The notes below the pieces were generated by a model, which had not been told where the DNA came from, did no database searches, and was given only the letters and a program-made list of their open reading frames with translations. DNA of 28,892 bases from DATLYH01 sp035575035 (lineage in GTDB: Bacteria > Planctomycetota > Planctomycetia > Gemmatales > Gemmataceae). Where the stretch lies: assembly GCA_035575035.1 (NCBI GenBank), contig DATLYH010000272.1:1-28892 (forward strand). The letters are read 5' to 3'. Positions 24,020 to 28,892 of the stretch are shown here, piece after piece; positions within the stretch are counted from its first letter, which is position 1, and each line of letters begins with the position of its first letter. A program made the position numbers and the translations under genes.

Positions 24020-25105
24020 TCACTTCCGCGGCTCCGGCGCTCCCGGGACAGCGGACTGTAGCTCGCGCTGGACCTCGCGCTCCAGGTCTTCCTGCGACTC
24101 ATACCGCTTCAGCAGCAAGCGGGGGTCGGCCTGCTTCTTCAACTCGGCGAACACCTCGGGAATGAGCATCTGAGTCTTTTTCTCGATGACCTCTTTCTCC
24201 AGCTTGGCCCGCACCTCGTCCAGCTTCACCGCCTTGTTCGGCGGGATGCGCTCCAGGAGCTTGATAACGACGTAGCCTTCCTTGGTGCCGATGATGGGGC
24301 TGACCTCGCCCGGCTCCAGGCTGAAGGCCACCTTCTCCAGCTCGGGGCTGCCGGTGGTATAACGGCCAAACGGGTCGATCATGCCGCCGACACGTGCCAA
24401 CTGGGCGCTGGCCTGGGAACGGGCCGCCCGGTCAAAAGCCTTCTCATCCTTGCGGATCTCGTCCCACATCTTCAGCGCGATATGGTGCTCTTCCTTGGGC
24501 CAGAGGATCATCTGCACCTTGACCTTCTCGCCGTAGTAAGCCTCGAAGCCCTTCAGGATGTCTTCCTCCTCCACTCGGACGCGGTCGCGACAGAGCTTGT
24601 GCATCAACAGCTTCGGCCGGATCACATCCTCCTTCCACTCATAGAGGGTCTTGCCGCGGGCTTTGAGAATCTGGTTGACGAAAGTCTTCAGATCGACCTT
24701 GAGGCTGGCCAGGGTCTCGGCTAGGTCGGCTTCGATCTCGGCGGGGCTAACGGTGATCCCCTGGCGCTGGCAGTGATATTCAATGATACGCTTATTGACG
24801 AGCGGTTCGAGGCGCTCGGCCCCCAGGCGGGCAATCAGGTACTCGCCCAGCTCCTCGCGGGTGATGGGAACAGTGCCGTAGATGTAGGCAACGACGTTGC
24901 GGGTGTATTCCGGGGATGGCGGGGGCGCGGGGGGCGGCGAAGGGGGCGGCTCTTGCACAGCGGCCGCCGGCGGCGTGGCGGTCGCCTGCGACAATGCCCC
25001 ATTGCGGCCGAGGAAGAATGCCCCAGTCCCCACACCGACGATCAAAGTCCCCAGCGTCAGTTTGCGCCAGCCGAGCAGTCCACGCCATTTCGTGCGGTTA
25101 TGCAT
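24020..25105 (-). CDS. Membrane-anchored parvulin-type peptidylprolyl isomerase (SurA/PrsA-like)
   Basis: 361 residues. A single hydrophobic helix at 16-33 (KLTLGTLIVGVGTGAFFLG) anchors the protein, followed by a Pro/Ala-rich linker (41-66). Residues 70-185 form a helical SurA-N-like chaperone region (ITREELGEYLIARLG, LVNKRIIEYHCQRQGI). A rotamase domain spans about 195-287 (VKVQMILWPKEE, LARVGGMIDPFGRYTTG, VAFSLEPGEVSPIIGTKEGY, VIKLLERIPP). It would fold exported or outer-membrane proteins. The ATG at 25105 is chosen because it opens the anchor helix and has AAGGGAA close by; longer in-frame starts overlap the opposite gene's upstream region. It converges on the LarA-like gene with only 3 bases between stops and no terminator there. 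Confidence 0.85.
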   Translation of the reverse strand: MHNRTKWRGLLGWRKLTLGTLIVGVGTGAFFLGRNGALSQATATPPAAAVQEPPPSPPPAPPPSPEYTRNVVAYIYGTVPITREELGEYLIARLGAERLEPLVNKRIIEYHCQRQGITVSPAEIEADLAETLASLKVDLKTFVNQILKARGKTLYEWKEDVIRPKLLMHKLCRDRVRVEEEDILKGFEAYYGEKVKVQMILWPKEEHHIALKMWDEIRKDEKAFDRAARSQASAQLARVGGMIDPFGRYTTGSPELEKVAFSLEPGEVSPIIGTKEGYVVIKLLERIPPNKAVKLDEVRAKLEKEVIEKKTQMLIPEVFAELKKQADPRLLLKRYESQEDLEREVQRELQSAVPGAPEPRK

Positions 25106-25337
25106 TTCCCTTGCCTCCCTCACCCATGGAACCTCGCCCTCCCCTGGGGCGGCCGGCCTCCGAACGGGGCCGGTTTTCAAGGGCAAGGGGTATAGCGGCT
25201 CGTGGCCGGGGGAGCAAGAGATGCTGACCGGCGGCGAGTCCCTTGCCCCTTGGGACCGCTCCCCTGCTTGCCCAGGCGCGCCGCTGTTCGGTATCATCAA
25301 AACGTTGATCTGGTCTCGCCCTCCCAGGAGCTGCCCC

Positions 25338-26099
25338 ATGATGCGCTATCTGACCCCCCTGCTCGCCGGTCTGCTGGCGGCTGCGACTGCCACGGCCGCC
25401 GACGGCAAGAAGCTCACCATCCGCTGGCACGGCCAATCGATGTTCGAAATCATCACCAGCGCCGGCACCCGCATCGTCACCGATCCGCACGCCATCGAGG
25501 TATTCGGCCGCAAGTCGCTCAGGGCCGACCTGGTCCTGATCAGTCATCGTCACACCGACCACACCCAGCTTGGGGTGATCGAGAATGTCCGCGAGGCGAA
25601 GATCATTCACGGCCTCAAGGCGGAAGGGAGGCGGCTCGACTGGAACCTGCTCGACGAGAAGTTCAAGGATGTCCGCCTGCGCACGGTCGGTCTGTACCAT
25701 GACAGCCTGTTCGGGATGGAGCGGGGCAAGGTGGCCGCCTTCATCATCGAGGCGGACGGGCTGCGCATCGTCCACTTGGGCGACCTGGGCCACTTACTCA
25801 CGGAGGAGCAACTCAAGCGGATCGGTCCGGTGGACGTGCTGATGATCCCCATCGGCGGCGTCTATACCATCAACGGCAGCGAGGCCCGGGAGGTGGTCAA
25901 GCAGATCAAGCCGCGCAAGTACATCCTGCCGATGCACTACGGCACCAAGGTTTACGAGGACCTGCTGCCGGCCGACGAGTTCCTTGATGAGCAGAAGAAG
26001 GAGAACATCCGCCACGCGCCGACGAATCAGTTGCTTGTCGATCCGGACTTCAAGCCTGCCGAACCGGTCATTGTGCTCCTGTACTGGGATAACAAGTGA
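25338..26099 (+). CDS. Exported metallo-beta-lactamase-fold hydrolase (UlaG-like)
   Basis: 253 residues with a signal peptide (RYLTPLLAGLLAAATATAA). The metal site is SHRHTDHTQ (His70, His72, Asp74, His75), with His121 in LYHDSLFG, Asp149 in HLGDLGH and His200 in LPMHYGTK completing a binuclear zinc or manganese centre. This pattern fits the lactamase_B_3 / UlaG-like branch, which includes lactonases and phosphodiesterases, not true beta-lactamases. IRWHGQSMFEI is the usual first strand of that branch. Substrate unknown; location is periplasmic. AGGAG lies 8 bases before the ATG at 25338, which fixes the start although the frame is open upstream. It is convergent with the HEAT gene; a CGCCGC-tcc-GCGGCG hairpin at 26110-26124 lies between them. 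Confidence 0.87.
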   Translation: MMRYLTPLLAGLLAAATATAADGKKLTIRWHGQSMFEIITSAGTRIVTDPHAIEVFGRKSLRADLVLISHRHTDHTQLGVIENVREAKIIHGLKAEGRRLDWNLLDEKFKDVRLRTVGLYHDSLFGMERGKVAAFIIEADGLRIVHLGDLGHLLTEEQLKRIGPVDVLMIPIGGVYTINGSEAREVVKQIKPRKYILPMHYGTKVYEDLLPADEFLDEQKKENIRHAPTNQLLVDPDFKPAEPVIVLLYWDNK

Positions 26100-26109
26100 C
26101 CAACCGTTT

Positions 26110-26124
26110 CGCCGCTCCGCGGCG
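26110..26124. terminator. GC hairpin between convergent genes
   Basis: A perfect 6-bp stem with a 3-base loop lies between the stops at 26099 and 26142. There is no T-run, so its terminator role is tentative and could be bidirectional. Confidence 0.3.
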
Positions 26125-26141
26125 CGTTGCGGCTAACTGTC

Positions 26142-26738
26142 CTACCTCGCCTGGATCACATCGATGGCGAACATGGCGCTGTGGCGGACGTCGCGGTCGC
26201 TGTCGGCCTGGGCGGCCCGGCGCAGGGCGGGCAGTGCTCGGGGAGAACCGATCAATCCCAGACCGCGCGCCGCTGCCTCGCGTACCGCCGGACTGGCATC
26301 GCCGGCCAGCGTCGCGGCCAGCGGATCGACGGCCCGCTGGGCCCGCAGCCGGCCCAGCTGCAGCGCTGCCTCGGCCCGCACGCGCTCATCGGGGTCCGAC
26401 AGCCGTTGCAAGTTCTGCTGAATGTCGGACTGGCGCTCGTTCGGGACCGCTGCGGGCGGGGGCGGCGTCACGGTCGGGGCCGGCGCCGCGGCCCGATAAA
26501 CTGGCTGCACCACCGGCACTTCCTGCACCACCGGCGCCGGCTGGATGATCACCGGTGCCGGCTGCACATACACCGCATAGGGCCGCCAGCAATGAAAGCC
26601 GTAGCCGCAACACGGTCCCGGATAGACCGGCACGCCGATGCGGACGCCGAATGACCAGAAGCCTCCCGCCAGAGCGGGACCAGCCGTCCCCAGCAGGGCC
26701 AACGCAGCCAGGGTAACCCGACGTGTCGTGTTCCTCAT
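26142..26738 (-). CDS. Exported HEAT-repeat protein
   Basis: 198 residues. A signal peptide (MRNTTRRVTLAALALLGTAG, to about residue 24) is followed by a Gly/aromatic segment with a Cys pair (YPGPCCGYGFHCW) and a Pro/Val-rich linker at 56-98 (QPAPVIIQPAPVVQEVPVVQ). Residues 100-198 contain about three HEAT helices (DPDERVRAEAALQLGRL, SPAVREAAARGLGLIG, DRDVRHSAMFAIDVI). Such proteins act as binding scaffolds in the envelope; no enzymatic residues are visible. GGAGGAGG precedes the ATG, and a good promoter lies about 65-95 bases upstream (26804-26831), so it is probably transcribed alone. Low-complexity repeats may make the linker variable between strains. Confidence 0.82.
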   Translation of the reverse strand: MRNTTRRVTLAALALLGTAGPALAGGFWSFGVRIGVPVYPGPCCGYGFHCWRPYAVYVQPAPVIIQPAPVVQEVPVVQPVYRAAAPAPTVTPPPPAAVPNERQSDIQQNLQRLSDPDERVRAEAALQLGRLRAQRAVDPLAATLAGDASPAVREAAARGLGLIGSPRALPALRRAAQADSDRDVRHSAMFAIDVIQAR

Positions 26739-26803
26739 CAGGCCTCCTCCTCGTGATTCCGGCAGCCGCAGCGCGTGCGCCCTCCCCGGCCGGTCCGCGG
26801 AGA

Positions 26804-26831
26804 ATTATGCCGTCCCGGCGGGGCCGGTCAA
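26804..26831 (-). promoter_or_regulatory. Sigma70-like promoter of the HEAT-repeat gene
   Basis: On the minus strand TTGACC (26826-26831) and CATAAT (26804-26809) are 16 bases apart, each one mismatch from consensus. The predicted start is near 26797, giving a leader of about 60 bases to the ATG at 26738. Confidence 0.6.
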
Positions 26832-27343
26832 GCCCGGCGCATAGGCAGCGCAGCCGGCGCAGTCCGCGCAGACCACAGGGTCGGCCGGCCAGCTCGCTTC
26901 TTGCCCCGGTTGAATTGCCTGTTCAGTGGCAGCGGCCTCCGGGCGTGTCATAATCTGTCGGAAGCGGCATCCGCCGCTGGAGCCGGGTGGACGCGCGGCC
27001 CGGCACAGCGGTGTGCAGTGCCAGGTGTCTTGGGGTTTAATCGGAAAGGCGGTGACGATGGCTTGATTTCGGTGTCAGCGGGAGTCGGCGGCCAGCCCGG
27101 GGGCCTGAGACGGGCAGGCCCACCCTTCTGCTCAAGGGGACTCCCTGGAGAGACCTTTGTGCTCTCCTCGGCTGGGCGAGCCCCGTCCGGCGATGATTTC
27201 AGATCGGGCCGATAAGAGAGGCCGCTCGGAGGATCGGGGAATGCCCGCCGCCCTGCGGGGCCTGGGAAACCCCGCAGCCGGGTCCGGCCCCGTCTGCCGG
27301 CCGCCCCCGCGGGCCGACGGCGCCGGGTCCGCTTCCTTTTCCC
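26832..27343. other. Gene-poor region with three perfect hairpins
   Basis: The gene-free stretch runs from 26739 to 27343; its left end holds the HEAT promoter. I support no gene in the rest. Three perfect inverted repeats are present: GGGCCTG/CAGGCCC at 27101-27121 (7 bp), GGAGAG/CTCTCC at 27147-27167 (6 bp) and CTGCGGGG/CCCCGCAG at 27253-27277 (8 bp). None has a T-tail. The last could serve the decarboxylase gene as a 3' element. Frames here have no recognisable protein features. No match to tmRNA, RNase P RNA, SRP RNA or 6S RNA signatures that I know. Confidence 0.4.
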
Positions 27344-28318
27344 TTAACTCGCCCCCTGCGGCCGGAAGCGCAGCAGGGCCCTGCTGCCTCCCTTCACCCG
27401 GTCGCCGACCTTGACCAGTAGCTCGATCGCCTCGTTGGCCGGCACGTAGACTTCCGTGCGCGAGCCAAACTTGATCATGCCGAAGCGCTCACCGGCCGAC
27501 ACGGTCTCACCGGAGCGGAGCCAGCAGACGATCCGCCGTGCCGCTACCCCCGCGATCTGCTTGACCCGCAACGGCCGGCCCGTGCCCTCCTCTTCCAGGT
27601 CAATCCAGAGCTGTTCATTACGGGCGAAGCAATCGGCGTGGTTGGCATACAGGAAGCAACCGGGGAAATAGCGAAGGCCGACGACCCGGGCCGTTTGCGG
27701 CATCCGATTGACATGGACATTGAAGATCGACAGGAAGATGCTAACCCGGAGGGCTCGGCCGCCGGGAAAATCCGGTTCGTCCACCTCGTCGATGTGCGTG
27801 ATAGTCCCGTCGGCGGGACTAAGCAGCAGGGCAGGATCGGTGGGGATGGTCCGGTCCGGGTCGCGGAAAAACCAGACCACGCCGAGCCAGAGGACCGCTA
27901 CAGCCGCTGTCGGCAGCCCGAAGAGCGGGTGGACCAGAGCGCCGGCAGCGCCGAAAAGAACGGCCAAAGGGAGAAGCAGGGCACTGAAGAGGACGACCTC
28001 AGCTAGGCCGGCACGAGCCAACCCCAGTTGGCCGCGCCAGCGGAACGGGTCGTCCTCGGGGCGGAACCAGTAGCCGCAGACGTTGCGGTAGAATTTCAGG
28101 TCGCGGGGATCGATCACGTCATGGGGGCAGCCGGGGCAGTCGCCCTGGCGCTTGTCGGCCATGCGGCGGACGTAGCCGGGGCGGAAGCGGCGCAGCCAGG
28201 CACGACGGAGTCGGCCCCAGGCCAGTTCCAGCCGCATACCCAGGCCGCCGCCCGGTTGGGCGCTGGTCAGCGGCGCAGGCTGCCGCACCGGCGCGGCGGG
28301 TCGTTGGACGGTTGCCAT
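27344..28318 (-). CDS. psd: Phosphatidylserine decarboxylase proenzyme with N-terminal Cys-rich extension
   Basis: 324 residues. It converts phosphatidylserine to phosphatidylethanolamine at the inner membrane and self-cleaves to form a pyruvoyl group. The cleavage site is Gly285-Ser286 in IKFGSRTEVYVP. LLSPADGTI (Asp170) and FLSIFNVHVNR (His202) are further catalytic-core blocks. The core (about 145-320) has the size of the short, archaeal-type enzyme. Two hydrophobic helices at 106-130 and 134-152 precede it. Upstream lies an unusual 100-residue extension with CPGCPHDVIDPRDLKFYRNVCGYWF-like cysteines (Cys61, Cys64, Cys81), possibly a metal site. The ATG at 28318 begins that extension. The unknown gene at 28352 ends 33 bases upstream and is probably co-transcribed. 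Confidence 0.88.
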   Translation of the reverse strand: MATVQRPAAPVRQPAPLTSAQPGGGLGMRLELAWGRLRRAWLRRFRPGYVRRMADKRQGDCPGCPHDVIDPRDLKFYRNVCGYWFRPEDDPFRWRGQLGLARAGLAEVVLFSALLLPLAVLFGAAGALVHPLFGLPTAAVAVLWLGVVWFFRDPDRTIPTDPALLLSPADGTITHIDEVDEPDFPGGRALRVSIFLSIFNVHVNRMPQTARVVGLRYFPGCFLYANHADCFARNEQLWIDLEEEGTGRPLRVKQIAGVAARRIVCWLRSGETVSAGERFGMIKFGSRTEVYVPANEAIELLVKVGDRVKGGSRALLRFRPQGAS

Positions 28319-28351
28319 ACTCGTGAGAATAGCAAACGGCGCGCGGCCCGG

Positions 28352-28843
28352 CTATTGGTCGGAGGGCGAGCCGTTGCCGGCCCCCTGGGAACGGGAGCGA
28401 ATGCGAGCAAGCAGCTCGGACTTGCTCAGTCGCGGCGGTGGGGCCTTGGGCGGTTCCTCAATGGCCGGCGCGGGCGGCGGGACGGGTGCGGGTGGCGGGG
28501 CAGCATCTGGGCCCTCGATCGCCGCGGCAGAGGGCAGCTCCTCGTCGGGCAGCGATTCCTCGGCATCCGTCGTGTCGGGCGGCTCGCCGTACATGGCCCG
28601 CACCTCCGCCCCTTTCATCGGCTTCTGGACACAGAGAAGGTTGATCTGGTCGAAGGGGATGAAGAAGATGCGGCCCGTGTCGGTGGTGCCCGCCTGTCGG
28701 CCGCGGATCACCAGGTACTGCGGCTCGGTGCGGAGGATCGCCTGGATGGAGACCTCCATCCCTACCGTCGTTATGATGGCCAGGTGGTCCCGGTAAGCCG
28801 GGGGGATTTTCTGGAACAGGGTCAGCCAGATGTCACTCTGCAT
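28352..28843 (-). CDS. Conserved-looking protein of unknown function with Pro-rich tail
   Basis: 163 residues; I do not recognise the family. The N-terminal 85 residues look folded, with alternating strands (HLAIITTVGMEVSIQAILR, YLVIRGRQAG, GRIFFIPFDQINLLCVQKP). The last element, ending in a statement-like FIPFDQI, resembles small beta-barrel regulatory or Sm-like folds, but that is only an impression. Residues 85-163 are disordered: acidic first (TTDAEESLPDEELPS), then Pro/Ala-rich (PPPAPVPPPAPAIEEPP), then a basic helix (LSKSELLARIRSR). There is no signal peptide or membrane helix. It precedes the decarboxylase gene by 33 bases on the same strand. The upstream 49 bases to the window edge hold no clear promoter. 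Confidence 0.7.
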   Translation of the reverse strand: MQSDIWLTLFQKIPPAYRDHLAIITTVGMEVSIQAILRTEPQYLVIRGRQAGTTDTGRIFFIPFDQINLLCVQKPMKGAEVRAMYGEPPDTTDAEESLPDEELPSAAAIEGPDAAPPPAPVPPPAPAIEEPPKAPPPRLSKSELLARIRSRSQGAGNGSPSDQ

Positions 28844-28892
28844 GGCGGGCGGTTCCGGGCCGGATCGGCGGTACGCCCGGCGGCAAGGTCGG

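Noticed and set aside
26775..27215. 146-residue plus-strand frame in the gene-free region
   Set aside because: Gly/Ala/Arg-rich without structure, poor ribosome binding site, and overlaps the HEAT promoter on the other strand.
1..28892. tRNA, rRNA, CRISPR array, integrase or IS element
   Set aside because: Looked for T-loop motifs, repeat-spacer patterns and transposase domains on both strands by eye and found none.

Overview
The window is high-GC bacterial DNA that reads as a chromosomal segment of a planctomycete, most likely a Gemmata-like (Gemmataceae) lineage. This rests on gene content, not on a marker gene: secreted PQQ-type propellers with the NWPTWRGPDG start, a redoxin/cytochrome c/copper-monooxygenase-like fusion, several Uma2 (DUF820) genes, retropepsin-like proteases and long reading frames shadowed on the opposite strand. 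I see no rRNA, tRNA, CRISPR array, phage gene or transposase.

Layout. (1) 1-8173, plus strand: the 3' part of a large propeller/TPR protein, a tandem pair of exported aspartyl protease-PDZ proteins, the trimodular redoxin fusion, and a Tat-exported aldo/keto reductase. (2) 8260-15442, minus strand: an acyl-CoA carbon-skeleton block read right to left as thiolase, Uma2, Uma2, coenzyme B12 mutase large subunit, Uma2, PH-domain membrane protein, B12-binding small subunit and MeaB-type GTPase. The large subunit carries Phe80 and Gln198, the fingerprint of isobutyryl-CoA mutase rather than methylmalonyl-CoA mutase. (3) 15546-19582, plus strand: a coiled-coil/PIN pair resembling toxin-antitoxin, a PQQ propeller, a heptamer-repeat hairpin, then an ABC ATPase and permease. 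(4) 19899-24016, plus strand: HAD-IB phosphatase, small retropepsin, zinc dehydrogenase, and a LarA-like protein translationally coupled to the dehydrogenase. (5) 24020-28843: parvulin-type isomerase (minus), exported metallo-beta-lactamase-fold protein (plus), HEAT-repeat protein (minus), a 605-base gap with hairpins, then phosphatidylserine decarboxylase and an upstream unknown gene (both minus).

How the genes may work together. Mutase large subunit, small subunit and GTPase form one B12 enzyme and its repair or loading partner, and the thiolase is a plausible neighbour in branched- or short-chain acyl-CoA metabolism. Three Uma2 genes lie inside this block. One is bracketed by a 51-base direct repeat made of the thiolase 3' end, so it looks like a later insertion. 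The dehydrogenase/LarA-like pair, perhaps with the HAD phosphatase, is the best candidate for an uncharacterised pathway. Its LarA-like member seems to keep the cofactor-tethering lysine but lacks one of the two catalytic histidines of lactate racemase.
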